NCBI GenBank assembly: GCA_020721445.1
Contig: DYMU01000006.1
Span: 1-64,000, forward strand
Direction: 5' to 3'
Length of the DNA stretch: 64,000 nt
Source: Gemmobacter nectariphilus
GTDB lineage: Bacteria; Pseudomonadota; Alphaproteobacteria; Rhodobacterales; Rhodobacteraceae
Within the stretch, counting starts at the first letter, position 1, and every line of letters starts with the position of its first letter. The translations under genes were made by a program, and so were the position numbers. The notes under the pieces are model-generated. The model was not told the origin of the DNA. It saw only the letters and a list, made by a program, of their open reading frames with translations, and did not search any database. Below, one piece after another: positions 39,124 to 47,513 of this stretch.

Positions 39124-40218
39124 TCAGCGAAACAGCACCAGCGCCTCGGGGCTCCAGGCCACATCGACCTTTGTGCCGACATCCATGATCAGGCGACCAG
39201 GCACGTTGCGCATCGACAGCCGCACCTCGACATCGGTTCCGCCCAGATAGACGTCGTAATAGGTCATGTCGCCGAAATAGATCACCTCGTCGATGACGCC
39301 GGCCACCGTACGCTCGGTGCTGGTCTGGCCGGGGTAAAGCAGCGTCAGCGTCTCGGGGCGCAGGCCCACCATTGGCGCGTCGCCCCGGCCCGCCGGGCAT
39401 TGCTCGGCGTTCAACTCCACCCGGCCCAGCCCCTTGGCCTCGACCTCGATCTTGCCGCCCGAGTCCCCAAGCACGGTGGCGGGGATGAAGTTCATCGTGC
39501 CGATGAAATCGGCCACCTTCTTCGAGTTCGGGCGGCGATACAGGGTTTCGGGGTCGGCCAGTTGCGCAATTTCGCCGTCAAACATCACGGCGATGCGGTC
39601 CGACATCACCAGCGCCTCTTCCTGATCATGCGTCACCAGCACAAAGGTGATGCCGACCTGACGTTGCAACTTGATCAACTCGACCTGCATGTGTTCGCGC
39701 ATCTTCTTGTCCAGCGCCGACAGCGGTTCGTCCAGCAACAGCACCTTGGGCTTTAGGATCAGCGCCCGCGCCAGCGCCACCCGCTGCCGCTGGCCGCCCG
39801 ACAGCGCATGCGCCGCGCGTTTGCCAAAGCCTTTCAGGCCGACCATGGACAGGGCCTCTTCCACCGCGGCTTGTTTTTCGGCCTTGGAGCGCGGGTCGCG
39901 GCGCAGGCCGAAGCCGACGTTTTCTTCCACGCTCATGTGCGGGAAGATGGCATAGGACTGGAACACCATGTTGGTGGGCCGCTCGTTCGCGGGCACACGC
40001 GCCATATCCTTGCCGTCAATCAGCACCACGCCGGTGTCGATGCCTTCAAAGCCCGCAATCGTGCGCAACAGCGTGGTCTTGCCGCAGCCCGACGGTCCCA
40101 GCAGCGAGAAGAACTCGCCGGCGCGGATGGTCGCCGATATTCCGCGCAAGGCGTGATAGTCGCCGTAATATTTGTGCACATCCCGGAACTCGATCATCGT
40201 GGGTTTGGTCGTGGTCAC
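39124..40218 (-). CDS. Polyamine-type ABC transporter ATP-binding protein (PotA/PotG-like)
   Basis: A 364-residue ATPase. Walker A 'LLGPSGCGKTTLLRTIAG', Q-loop 'MVFQSYAIFPHMSVEENVGF', signature 'LSGGQRQRVALARALI', Walker B 'VLLLDEPLSALDKKMREH' and H-loop 'LVTHDQEEAL' are intact. The C-terminal TOBE domain shows 'FIGTMNFIPATVLGD' and 'GLRPETLTLL', as in putrescine/spermidine transporters. It overlaps the next permease gene by 4 bp. The system lacks a local binding protein. Confidence 0.88.
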   Translation of the reverse strand: MTTTKPTMIEFRDVHKYYGDYHALRGISATIRAGEFFSLLGPSGCGKTTLLRTIAGFEGIDTGVVLIDGKDMARVPANERPTNMVFQSYAIFPHMSVEENVGFGLRRDPRSKAEKQAAVEEALSMVGLKGFGKRAAHALSGGQRQRVALARALILKPKVLLLDEPLSALDKKMREHMQVELIKLQRQVGITFVLVTHDQEEALVMSDRIAVMFDGEIAQLADPETLYRRPNSKKVADFIGTMNFIPATVLGDSGGKIEVEAKGLGRVELNAEQCPAGRGDAPMVGLRPETLTLLYPGQTSTERTVAGVIDEVIYFGDMTYYDVYLGGTDVEVRLSMRNVPGRLIMDVGTKVDVAWSPEALVLFR

Positions 40219-41021
40219 AGGAAGCCTCCGGTATCTTTTCCGCCGGTCTTGGCGATGCCACGCCTGCGGAAAAACTCTGCGATGGAAAGAAGCATCACCG
40301 ACACCAGCACCAGAATGGTGCCAAGCGCCAGCATGGCGGGAACCTTGGCCGGAAAGCGGAACTGGCCATAGATATAGGCCGACAGCACGGTATCGGCCCC
40401 GGCAAGAAAATAGGCGATGATGAATTCATCCAGGCTGATGGTGAAACAGATCAGCAGGGACGAGATGATGCCGGGCATCACCAAGGGCAGAATGATCAGC
40501 CGGAAGGTGGCCACCGGCCCCTCGCCCAGATCGTAGGCGGCTTCTTCAAACGCATTGTCCAGCGACTGGAACGCCGACGACAGGATCGCCACCGAAAACG
40601 GTGTGGTGATCAGCACATGGCCCAGAATGACGGTAAAGATCGACAACGGCACCGAGATTGCCAGAAACACCACCAGCAGCGACATGGCCACGATCATTTC
40701 CGGCAGCACCAGGGGCAGCATGATCAGCCCGATCAGCCCGCCCTTGGCCGGAAAGGTATAGCGCGTGCTGGCGCGGGCGGCAAAGATGCCAAGGGTGGTG
40801 GCAATGATCGATGTGCTGCCCGAGATGATCATCGAGTTCTTCAACGCGGTCCACAACTGCGCATCGCCCCACATCTGCACGAACCACTGGGTGGTGAAGC
40901 CCGACAGCGGAAAGGCGATGATCTTGGAATCGTTGAAGGCAAAGATCGGCAACAGCAGGATCGGCGCATAGAGAAAGATCAGATAGCCGATGGCATAGGC
41001 GCGCAGGCCGGGGGATTTCAT
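40215..41021 (-). CDS. Polyamine-type ABC transporter permease (PotC/PotI-like)
   Basis: A 268-residue inner-membrane permease with six TM helices. The N-terminal 'YLIFLYAPILLLPIFAFNDS' and 'GFTTQWFVQMWGDAQLWTAL' are PotC-like, and the EAA loop is 'EAAYDLGEGPVATFRLIILP'. 'TISLDEFIIAYFLAG' near the C terminus is the typical PotC segment. The start at 41021 (MKSPGLRAY) is preferred over a more upstream ATG. It follows the PotB-like gene by 10 bp and overlaps the ATPase gene start by 4 bp. Confidence 0.88.
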   Translation of the reverse strand: MKSPGLRAYAIGYLIFLYAPILLLPIFAFNDSKIIAFPLSGFTTQWFVQMWGDAQLWTALKNSMIISGSTSIIATTLGIFAARASTRYTFPAKGGLIGLIMLPLVLPEMIVAMSLLVVFLAISVPLSIFTVILGHVLITTPFSVAILSSAFQSLDNAFEEAAYDLGEGPVATFRLIILPLVMPGIISSLLICFTISLDEFIIAYFLAGADTVLSAYIYGQFRFPAKVPAMLALGTILVLVSVMLLSIAEFFRRRGIAKTGGKDTGGFL

Positions 41022-41031
41022 CACCGAACCT

Positions 41032-41913
41032 CTATTTCTGGGGGCCAAGGAAGCGGCGGTTTGCCAGCACGAACAGCACCGAGATCACCGCGACGATGGC
41101 CATGGCCGACACCGCAATCGCACTGCCCAATGGCTTGTTGTTGATCTTGAGCATCTGCACCTCCATCATGTTGGCAATCATCGGCAGTTTGCCGCCGCCA
41201 ATCAGATCGGGCGTCACATAGTCGCCGATGGTGGGGATGAACACGATCAGCACCGCCGCAATCACGCCGCCCATCGACAGTGGCAGCGTCACCCGCAGGA
41301 AGGTGCGCAATGTCGTCTCGCCCAGGTCTTGCCCGGCCTCCAGCAGGCTGCGGTCGATCTTTTCCAGGCTGACAAAGATCGGCAGAATGGCAAAGGGCGC
41401 ATAGGCATGCGCCAGCGTCATCACCAGCGCGCCGATGTTGTAGTTGATCCAGGTCAGCGGCGTGTCGATGATGCCCACGCTCATCAGGCCCGAGTTGATG
41501 ACACCGTTGTAGCCAAGGATCACCTTCCACAGAAACACCCGGATCAGATAGCTGGTCCAGAACGGAATGGTGATCAGGAACAGCCAGAGCGATTTCTTCT
41601 CGGGGGCGACGTAGAAGCTGACGAAATAGGCGATGGGATAGGCGATCAGCACCGTCACCACCGTCACCGACAAGGACACGATCAGCGACCGCAGCATGAT
41701 GGCGCGGTAGACCGGGCCGGTCCAGACCTCGATGTAGTTTTGCAGGCCAAAGTCCCAGACGATATTGCCGCCCTTGCCCGACACCAGCGAATAAACCAGC
41801 ACCGTGCCCAAGGGTGCCGCCAGCAACAGCACGGCATAGAGTGCCGTCGGGCTGATCATCATCAGGCCAGATGCCCTTTCGGACCGCCCGAGCCCGGATT
41901 TCGCTTTTGCCAT
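41032..41913 (-). CDS. Polyamine-type ABC transporter permease (PotB/PotH-like)
   Basis: A 293-residue permease, six TM helices. 'LLLAAPLGTVLVYSLVSG', 'VLIAYPIAYFVSFYVAPEKK', 'IPFWTSYLIRVFLWKVILG' and the EAA loop 'EAGQDLGETTLRTFLRVTLP' match PotB. 'FIPTIGDYVTPDLIGG' is a strong PotB/PotH signature. It is the first gene of the three-gene operon (permease, permease, ATPase). The expected PotD/PotF binding-protein gene is absent; the next upstream gene is an unrelated small ORF behind a terminator. Confidence 0.88.
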   Translation of the reverse strand: MAKAKSGLGRSERASGLMMISPTALYAVLLLAAPLGTVLVYSLVSGKGGNIVWDFGLQNYIEVWTGPVYRAIMLRSLIVSLSVTVVTVLIAYPIAYFVSFYVAPEKKSLWLFLITIPFWTSYLIRVFLWKVILGYNGVINSGLMSVGIIDTPLTWINYNIGALVMTLAHAYAPFAILPIFVSLEKIDRSLLEAGQDLGETTLRTFLRVTLPLSMGGVIAAVLIVFIPTIGDYVTPDLIGGGKLPMIANMMEVQMLKINNKPLGSAIAVSAMAIVAVISVLFVLANRRFLGPQK

Positions 41914-42031
41914 GACGCCCCCTGTCGCGCCGCCGGTGCCCCGACGCCCCTGCCGTTATCATCCGGCTTAGATCAAAGCTAGGCACAAGCCTGACAGGCT
42001 GGCAAGGCCCGCAGCATACCCGGCCATAGAA

Positions 42032-42056
42032 AAAGCCGGACCAAAGACCCGGCTTT
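42032..42056 (-). terminator. Intrinsic terminator after the 85-residue hypothetical gene
   Basis: An 8-bp stem AAAGCCGG/CCGGCTTT (42032-42039 with 42049-42056), with a TTTTTC run on the minus-strand side. It isolates the small gene from the downstream transporter operon. Confidence 0.75.
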
Positions 42057-42081
42057 GCATCATTTCAAGGCGCGAGCGAGG

Positions 42082-42339
42082 TCAGCCTGCGATGCGTTCA
42101 ATCGCGATGGCGCGCTTTTTCAGCTCATCATACAGCGACGGCACCACGCGGACCGAGCCGACAGCCGCCCGCAGCGCATCGGACAGCCGGGCCTCATTGC
42201 CGGCACCGCCTTCAACGCGCCAGACCATGCGGCGGGCGACGCCATCATCATAGACAATCTCGGTGATGCCCCCACGAGTGCGCCAGCCCAGAAAATCTGC
42301 GCCACCATGTGGTGCGTGGAACGTGGTTTCAAATGCCAT
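42082..42339 (-). CDS. Conserved hypothetical protein, 85 residues
   Basis: A small, soluble-looking protein with no signal or TM segment. It begins 'MAFETTFHAPHGGADFLGWR', continues 'GITEIVYDDGVARRMVWRVE' and ends in a charged helix 'LYDELKKRAIAIERIAG'. The start at 42339 follows GAGGCAGG; an in-frame ATG at 42378 would add 13 residues. I do not recognise the family. It has its own terminator. The 214 bp upstream, to the MocR gene, show no clear promoter. Confidence 0.65.
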   Translation of the reverse strand: MAFETTFHAPHGGADFLGWRTRGGITEIVYDDGVARRMVWRVEGGAGNEARLSDALRAAVGSVRVVPSLYDELKKRAIAIERIAG

Positions 42340-42553
42340 CGGTTCAGCCTGCCTCGGGTCTGCTGCGTCGTTACGCACGACTGCTTTTTATGACCTTGAA
42401 ATTGCGGCAAAACCGGGGCTTGGGTCAAGCATGCCGACGGCCGGACCATTGCAAGCCGCACCAACAGAGTCCATCGTGCAACAGGTGGGTCGCTGCCGCC
42501 TTGGTATTGCCGCCACTTTGCCACGTTTCCGCCACAATTGGCCCCTTGCCGGG

Positions 42554-43957
42554 TCAGACCATCAGGTCAGCAGGCGGTTGCGCCAGCAGTTGCGCCAGCC
42601 GCGTCAGGGCCGCCTGAAACTGCTCGATCGGCATGTTGCCCGCCATCGCCACCCGCACGGCATTGGGGGCGCGGCCGTGGATCAGCGCGTATTCATCAGC
42701 CGACCGCACCATGACGCCCGCGCCTTCCGCCCGCGCGACAAAGGTGCTGGCCCGCCAGCCCGATGGCAGGCGCAGGAACACAAAGCGCAAGCCCGGTTGC
42801 CAGACCAGATCGAACGCACCCAGCGTGTTCACCGCCGCCTGCAACCGAGTGTCCAGATCGGCCTGCACCAGATCGCGCAGGCGCGCGGCCTCGCCCGATT
42901 GCAGCAGATGCAGGACCATGGCCTCGATCGGGCGCGACAGGGCAAAATAGGCGTGTTGTGCCGTCAGCCTGCCGGCCTGCCCCATGCCGGGGGGGGCGAC
43001 GATATAGCCAAAGCGCAGGCCCGCCGACAGGGTTTTCGACAGGCTGCCGACATGCCAGGTGCGTTCGGGCGCCAGCGCGCGGATCGCAGGCAGCGCATCG
43101 CTGGCCACCGAATAGCAATCGTCGTCGATGATCTGCAGATCATGCCGCCGCGCCACGTCGACCACCGCCTGCCGCCGGTCCGCCCCCATCCGGCCGGTGG
43201 TGGGGTTTTGCGCCTCGGACGTCAGGCACAGAACCTGCGCGCCATGGCGGCGGCACGCAGCATCCAGCGCCTGTGGCAGGATGCCTTGGTCGTCCATCTC
43301 GACCGCCACCACCTCGGCCCGTGACAGGCGCGCGGCGTGTCGAAAGCCGGGGTAGGCCAGTTCCTCGGTCAGCACCACCGGCCGATCCCCGCGCAGGCAG
43401 CACAGGAAGATCAGGTTGATCGCGTTCTGGCCGCCATGGGTCAGCACGATATCCTCGGCCGACATCGGCCCCAGCACCCGGTCTGACAGCCAGCTGCAAA
43501 CCGCCTCGCGCAGCGGGGACTCGCCACGTTGGCTGGGGTAGTCGATCCAGTCGATCCCTGCGTCTTGCGCCACAGCCTGCATCGCTGCGGCAATCGCGGC
43601 ACCCTGCCCCAGATCGGGCAGGATCGGCGCGCGCAGATCGGTGCGGCCCTGGTCGCGGGCGGGGTCACGCTCGATATACAGCGCCTGGGTCGGGCCAAGG
43701 CGCGGATGGCTGGCGGCGACAAAGGTGCCACGCCCGACGGTCGCGGCCAGCATGCCCTCTTGCGTGGCAAGGCTGTAGGCGCGCGCCACGGTGCCGGGGG
43801 TCACCTTCAGCTGCCACGCCAGTTCGCGCACCGTGGGCAGTTGCGCGCCTTCGGCCAAGCGCCCGTCGCGGATCGCATCGCGCAGGGCGCGGGTCAACGC
43901 CAGATATTTCGGACCGTCCTGGCCCGACAGGTCTGGCAGCCATATTGTATCAGCCAC
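42554..43957 (-). CDS. MocR-type regulator (GntR head fused to class I aminotransferase)
   Basis: A 467-residue fusion. The N-terminal winged helix ('LTRALRDAIRDGRLAEGAQL', 'PTVRELAWQLKVTPGTVARA') is followed by a PLP aminotransferase-like domain from about residue 105: 'VLTHGGQNAINLIFLCCLRG', 'DLQIIDDDCYSVASD' and Schiff-base Lys in 'VGSLSKTLSAGLRFGY'. MocR proteins sense PLP or amino-acid adducts and usually control a divergent gene. I chose the GTG at 43957, seven nt after AGAGGA, over a GTG at 43978. It is divergent from the DUF1127 gene, with TTGTATC repeats between and inside its first codons. Confidence 0.9.
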   Translation of the reverse strand: MADTIWLPDLSGQDGPKYLALTRALRDAIRDGRLAEGAQLPTVRELAWQLKVTPGTVARAYSLATQEGMLAATVGRGTFVAASHPRLGPTQALYIERDPARDQGRTDLRAPILPDLGQGAAIAAAMQAVAQDAGIDWIDYPSQRGESPLREAVCSWLSDRVLGPMSAEDIVLTHGGQNAINLIFLCCLRGDRPVVLTEELAYPGFRHAARLSRAEVVAVEMDDQGILPQALDAACRRHGAQVLCLTSEAQNPTTGRMGADRRQAVVDVARRHDLQIIDDDCYSVASDALPAIRALAPERTWHVGSLSKTLSAGLRFGYIVAPPGMGQAGRLTAQHAYFALSRPIEAMVLHLLQSGEAARLRDLVQADLDTRLQAAVNTLGAFDLVWQPGLRFVFLRLPSGWRASTFVARAEGAGVMVRSADEYALIHGRAPNAVRVAMAGNMPIEQFQAALTRLAQLLAQPPADLMV

Positions 43958-44025
43958 AATGTTCCTCTGGCGATTCACCTGATGGTTTTGTATCTATATA
44001 CTATGGCATGTAATGTCATTGTATC
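43945..44025. promoter_or_regulatory. Three TTGTATC direct repeats (candidate MocR operators)
   Basis: TTGTATC occurs at 43945-43951, 43988-43994 and 44019-44025, all in the same orientation, the first just inside the MocR gene. Start-to-start spacings are 43 and 31 bp. The middle copy lies in the spacer of the candidate DUF1127 promoter. Confidence 0.5.
43974..44002 (+). promoter_or_regulatory. Candidate sigma-70 promoter of the DUF1127 gene
   Basis: TTCACC (43974-43979), a 17-bp spacer and TATACT (43997-44002). The expected start near 44009 leaves a leader of about 38 nt before the ATG at 44047, which has AAAGGA at 44031-44036. Confidence 0.55.
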
Positions 44026-44046
44026 AACACAAAAGGATGGCGTCCC

Positions 44047-44259
44047 ATGTCTCCGGTCGAAATGCTGGTCTTCCGCTCTGCCGAACTTCCGCCCCTGTCG
44101 CGGCTGGTTCTGGCTGCCGCGGTCCGCGTCGTGACATGGGAGGAACGCCATCGCACCCGCAAGGGCCTGAAACGGCTGGATGCGCACCTGCTGCGCGACG
44201 TGGGCCTTGACCCGCTTGCCGCGCAATCCGAGGCCGCGCGCAGGTTCTGGCAGGACTAA
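44047..44259 (+). CDS. DUF1127 small protein
   Basis: A 70-residue Arg-rich protein. The C-terminal two thirds carry the DUF1127 signature 'GLKRLDAHLLRDVGLDPLAA' after a helix 'LAAAVRVVTWEERHRTRK'. Several alphaproteobacterial DUF1127 proteins are stress-linked; Rhodobacter sphaeroides CcaF1, of similar size, has been reported as an RNA-binding protein affecting RNA turnover. An RNA-related role here is inference. It is divergent from the MocR gene, has its own promoter and a strong terminator, so it is a monocistronic unit probably under MocR control. Confidence 0.85.
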   Translation: MSPVEMLVFRSAELPPLSRLVLAAAVRVVTWEERHRTRKGLKRLDAHLLRDVGLDPLAAQSEAARRFWQD

Positions 44260-44288
44260 GGTCGCCAAATCGACCAATTCCCCAACTC

Positions 44289-44313
44289 GGCCGGAGGTTC
44301 CGGCCATTTTTTT
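44289..44313 (+). terminator. Intrinsic terminator of the DUF1127 gene
   Basis: Stem GGCCGGA/TCCGGCC (44289-44295 with 44299-44305), a 3-nt loop and a run of seven T (44307-44313). A textbook intrinsic terminator 30 bp after the stop codon. Confidence 0.92.
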
Positions 44314-44342
44314 CATATAGGACAGTGCTTTGCGGCCCGTTC

Positions 44343-46325
44343 TTACCGGCGGGGCCGTTCACTGCGGGCAGCAAGGGCGGCTTGCGCCATAGAAACCAGA
44401 TCGACGCGGCGGGCCATTTCCACCTCGCCCTCGGCGCTGAAATGGTCACCGTCCGACCAGAGCAGCCGGTCACAGCCACCCAGATCGCGGGGAAAACGCA
44501 GGTCAAACGCCGCCATCTGTGACAGGTAGGCAAAGCCATGATCCGCCGCGCGCCGCATCAGTGCGGCATCCAGCCGTTGATAGGGGGCCTCGGTGTTGTC
44601 GCGCAACACCAGCCCCCGGTCGCAGCCCCGGCCCACCAGCCACTGCAACTGCACCTGAGGTTCCACCCGCGGCCCGAACCAGACAATCGGCAGCGACGCC
44701 GACACAGTCGCCACCCAGTCGGCGATTGTGTCGATCTCGCCTTCGGCCAGTTGCAGATCCGGGGCGGCCACCTCCAGCGGCAACCGTTCGATCTGGCTTT
44801 GCACCCCTGCGGTGCCGTCGAGCATCAGGAGATAGGCCCCCGACATCTCGAACAACATCAGATCAAACACATCGGGATGGGCTGTCATGAAGCCAAGGGC
44901 GGAGTCAAAAGGACACGCGCGGTCGGTTGTCAGCACCGGGCGACACGAGGGCTTGGTGAAGCCCGCGACAAACGGCTGATCCGGCCGGGCCGACACGATG
45001 CCGAACAGGTCGATCGCATGGCTATCACCCAGCACCGCCACCCCTGCCCCATGCCGGGCATGGCAATCGGCAAGCCGGGCGCCGGTTTGCTGATCGACGG
45101 TTTCGACATTGAACCGGCAAGCGCCGTCATCTTGTGGCAGGTGCATCGCGGTCTCGGCCCGGAGAATGGCGTTCAGAATCAGCACCTTGGCCGGAAACGC
45201 CTGTCTCCACGCCGCATCAAAGCCGTTGGTCGCCATCCCGACCGACGCCACCCCGACAAGGCCAAGGGCTGCAACCACCGACGCGCTGAACAGCACTGCA
45301 GGGCGGGCCAGCAGCGGGGTCGGGCGGCGGCGGAACGGCTGTTCGACAAAAGCCCATGTGGCCGAGGCCAGAGCAAAGGTCAGCACCACAAGCGCCAGCA
45401 TCACCGCAACCTGCGCCTCTGAGACAAAGCGCAGCCGGGCGATGGCGAACAGCGGTTGGTGCCACAGATAGGCGCTGTAGCTGATCAGGCCGACCCTAAC
45501 CAGCAGCCGCCCGCCCAGAACCCGGCCGACCACGGTTGACGGCCCGGCAAACAGGATGACCAGCGCGGCGCCAATCACCGGCACCAGCGCCCAAAGGCTG
45601 GGAAACGGCGTGTCGCCGTCAAACAGCAGCATCGCGGTCAGGATCAGTCCAAGGCCAAGCGCCGCCGCACCCTGATGTGGGAAGATATGGCGGCGATGCA
45701 GCACCAAGGCCACCAGCGACCCGACAAGCAATTCCCACGCGCGGGTTCCGGTAAAGAAAAAGCTGCGCGCGGCGTTTTCGCGCCATCCCCACTCGGCAAG
45801 GGCCAGACTGGCAAGCGCGATACCCGTCAGCAAAACCACCGTACCCCGGTGCGACCGTCGCCAAAGCAGCGCCAGCAGCGGCGGGAACAGCAGGTAATAC
45901 TGCTCTTCGACTGCAAGGCTCCAGGTGTGCAGCAGAGGCTGCAATTCGGCATCGGGGGCGAAATAGCCGACCTCGGTCAAAAAGTAGAGGTTCGACAGGA
46001 ACAGGATCACCGCCACAAGGCTTTCGAAAAAGCCCTCAAGCTGCATTGGCAGCATTGCCCAGAACGACATCGGAATCGTCGCCGCGATCACCACAAACAG
46101 CGCGGGCAAGATCCGCCGGGCACGGCGTTCGTAGAACCGGGCAAGGCTGTAGCGGCCGGCGTCAAGCTCTTGCACCAAGAGCGTGGTGATCAGGTAGCCC
46201 GAGATGACAAAAAAGATGTCGACCCCGACAAAGCCGCCGGGCAACACCGAAAACCCGGCGTGGAACAGAATGACCGGCACCACCGCCACGGCGCGTAATC
46301 CGTCGATCTCTCGCCGATAATCCAT
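44343..46325 (-). CDS. OafA/YrhL-type O-acyltransferase with a C-terminal SGNH domain
   Basis: A 660-residue membrane protein. The N-terminal acyltransferase-3 domain (about 1-350, some ten TM helices) starts 'YRREIDGLRAVAVVPVILFH' and includes 'FVGVDIFFVISGYLIT', 'RFYERRARRILPAL' and 'WSLAVEEQYYLLFP'. After a last TM (about 350-370), a periplasmic SGNH-hydrolase-like domain carries the Ser motif 'VAVLGDSHAIDLFG' and a late 'LLWSDGDHFSAEGE' Asp-His motif. Such proteins O-acetylate LPS, exopolysaccharide or peptidoglycan sugars; the target here is unknown. It stands alone downstream of rpsI's terminator. Confidence 0.9.
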   Translation of the reverse strand: MDYRREIDGLRAVAVVPVILFHAGFSVLPGGFVGVDIFFVISGYLITTLLVQELDAGRYSLARFYERRARRILPALFVVIAATIPMSFWAMLPMQLEGFFESLVAVILFLSNLYFLTEVGYFAPDAELQPLLHTWSLAVEEQYYLLFPPLLALLWRRSHRGTVVLLTGIALASLALAEWGWRENAARSFFFTGTRAWELLVGSLVALVLHRRHIFPHQGAAALGLGLILTAMLLFDGDTPFPSLWALVPVIGAALVILFAGPSTVVGRVLGGRLLVRVGLISYSAYLWHQPLFAIARLRFVSEAQVAVMLALVVLTFALASATWAFVEQPFRRRPTPLLARPAVLFSASVVAALGLVGVASVGMATNGFDAAWRQAFPAKVLILNAILRAETAMHLPQDDGACRFNVETVDQQTGARLADCHARHGAGVAVLGDSHAIDLFGIVSARPDQPFVAGFTKPSCRPVLTTDRACPFDSALGFMTAHPDVFDLMLFEMSGAYLLMLDGTAGVQSQIERLPLEVAAPDLQLAEGEIDTIADWVATVSASLPIVWFGPRVEPQVQLQWLVGRGCDRGLVLRDNTEAPYQRLDAALMRRAADHGFAYLSQMAAFDLRFPRDLGGCDRLLWSDGDHFSAEGEVEMARRVDLVSMAQAALAARSERPRR

Positions 46326-46365
46326 CTGCCCCCCGAAAGGCCGCCGGGATACACTCTGCTAAAAG

Positions 46366-46393
46366 AAAAACGCGGCACGATGGCCGCGTTTTT
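46366..46393 (-). terminator. Intrinsic terminator of rplM-rpsI
   Basis: CGCGGC/GCCGCG stem (46371-46376 with 46383-46388) flanked by AAAAA (46366-46370) and TTTTT (46389-46393), so it has a U-tract on either strand. It lies 21 bp after the rpsI stop. Confidence 0.88.
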
Positions 46394-46413
46394 CAGTCGT
46401 TTCGGCAACCAGA

Positions 46414-46911
46414 TCAGCGCTTCGAGAACTGGAAGCTCTTGCGGGCCTTGGCCTTGCCGTATTTCTTGCGTTCCACCACGCGGCTGTCGCGGGTCAGGAA
46501 TCCGGCGGCTTTCAGCGCGGGGCGCAGGCCGGGTTCATACAGCTGCAAAGCCTTCGAGATGCCGTGCTTGACGGCCCCTGCCTGACCCGACAGACCGCCA
46601 CCCACAACGGTGGCCATCACGTCGAACTGGCCTTCGACATTGGCGATGGTGAAGGGCTGCTTCAGGATCATTTGCAGCACCGGACGGGCGAAATAGGCCG
46701 CCATTTCCTTGCCGTTGACCACAACCTTGCCGGAACCGGGCTTGACCCAGACACGGGCGACCGCGTTCTTGCGCTTGCCGGTGGCATAGGCGCGGCCAAG
46801 CGCGTCACGCACCGGCACGCGGGGCGCTGCAACCGGGGCCGCCACATCGGCGGTGGTGCCGGACACGGCGTTTTTCAGATCGTCGAGGGATTTGATGTCA
46901 GCCATGCTCAT
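46414..46911 (-). CDS. rpsI: 30S ribosomal protein S9
   Basis: A 165-residue S9 with the alphaproteobacterial N-terminal extension ('[14 protein letters not shown]'). The conserved body starts at '[20 protein letters not shown]' and includes '[20 protein letters not shown]' and the tail '[17 protein letters not shown]' that reaches the P-site. The ATG at 46911 overlaps the rplM stop by 4 bp; a second ATG two codons later is possible. Confidence 0.98.
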   Translation of the reverse strand: MSMADIKSLDDLKNAVSGTTADVAAPVAAPRVPVRDALGRAYATGKRKNAVARVWVKPGSGKVVVNGKEMAAYFARPVLQMILKQPFTIANVEGQFDVMATVVGGGLSGQAGAVKHGISKALQLYEPGLRPALKAAGFLTRDSRVVERKKYGKAKARKSFQFSKR

Positions 46912-47372
46912 GCGCTCCGGGTGTTCTTCGGGTTCAGCGCGCCAACGTCCAAAACGGTCGGCTGCTGCGCTTCGTGCGGATGGGCTGCCCCTGCATAGAC
47001 GCGCAGGTTGGTCATCTGCTGGCGGCCAAGACGGTTGCGGGTGATCATCCGCTCAACAGCCTTGATCACCACACGCTCGGGGTGGTTGCCTTCCAGCACC
47101 TGCCGCGCGGTGCGCTGCTTGATGCCGCCCGGATGGCCGGTGTGCCAGTAGTAGATCTTGTCGGCGCGCTTGTTGCCGGTCATCTGCACCTTGTCGGCGT
47201 TGATGATGATGACGTTGTCACCCATGTCCATGTGGGGGGTGAATGTCGGCTTGTTCTTGCCGCGCAAGATATTGGCGACGATCGTGGCCAAGCGTCCCAG
47301 AACGATGCCTTCGGCGTCGATCAGTATCCACTTTTTCTCGATGTCCGCCGGAGTAGCGGTAAAGGTTTTCAT
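46908..47372 (-). CDS. rplM: 50S ribosomal protein L13
   Basis: A 154-residue L13: '[20 protein letters not shown]', '[18 protein letters not shown]', '[18 protein letters not shown]', '[20 protein letters not shown]' and '[20 protein letters not shown]'. It binds 23S rRNA early in 50S assembly. It forms the usual rplM-rpsI operon, with a candidate promoter 56-84 bp upstream. Confidence 0.98.
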   Translation of the reverse strand: MKTFTATPADIEKKWILIDAEGIVLGRLATIVANILRGKNKPTFTPHMDMGDNVIIINADKVQMTGNKRADKIYYWHTGHPGGIKQRTARQVLEGNHPERVVIKAVERMITRNRLGRQQMTNLRVYAGAAHPHEAQQPTVLDVGALNPKNTRSA

Positions 47373-47427
47373 CGTGTCGTCCCATGAAGGAAGGGCAGAG
47401 GCGCACCTCTGACAATTCGGATGGCGG

Positions 47428-47456
47428 CTTATCGCGCATCACCGGCGCAGCGTCAA
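47428..47456 (-). promoter_or_regulatory. Candidate rplM-rpsI promoter
   Basis: On the minus strand, TTGACG (47456-47451), a 17-bp spacer and GATAAG (47433-47428). The AT-rich stretch at 47461-47515 directly upstream could act as an UP element. Confidence 0.6.
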
Positions 47457-47513
47457 GCTGCAAAACCAATATAAAATTACTCTAAAACAATGGCTTACGT
47501 TTGCGGTATTATA

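Noticed and set aside
42340-42553. Possible hidden gene in the 214-bp gap
   Set aside because: No ORF with plausible composition or ribosome-binding site; I see nothing convincing there.
43957-43978. GTG at 43978 as the MocR start
   Set aside because: The GTG at 43957 is correctly spaced from AGAGGA and matches the N terminus expected for a GntR head.
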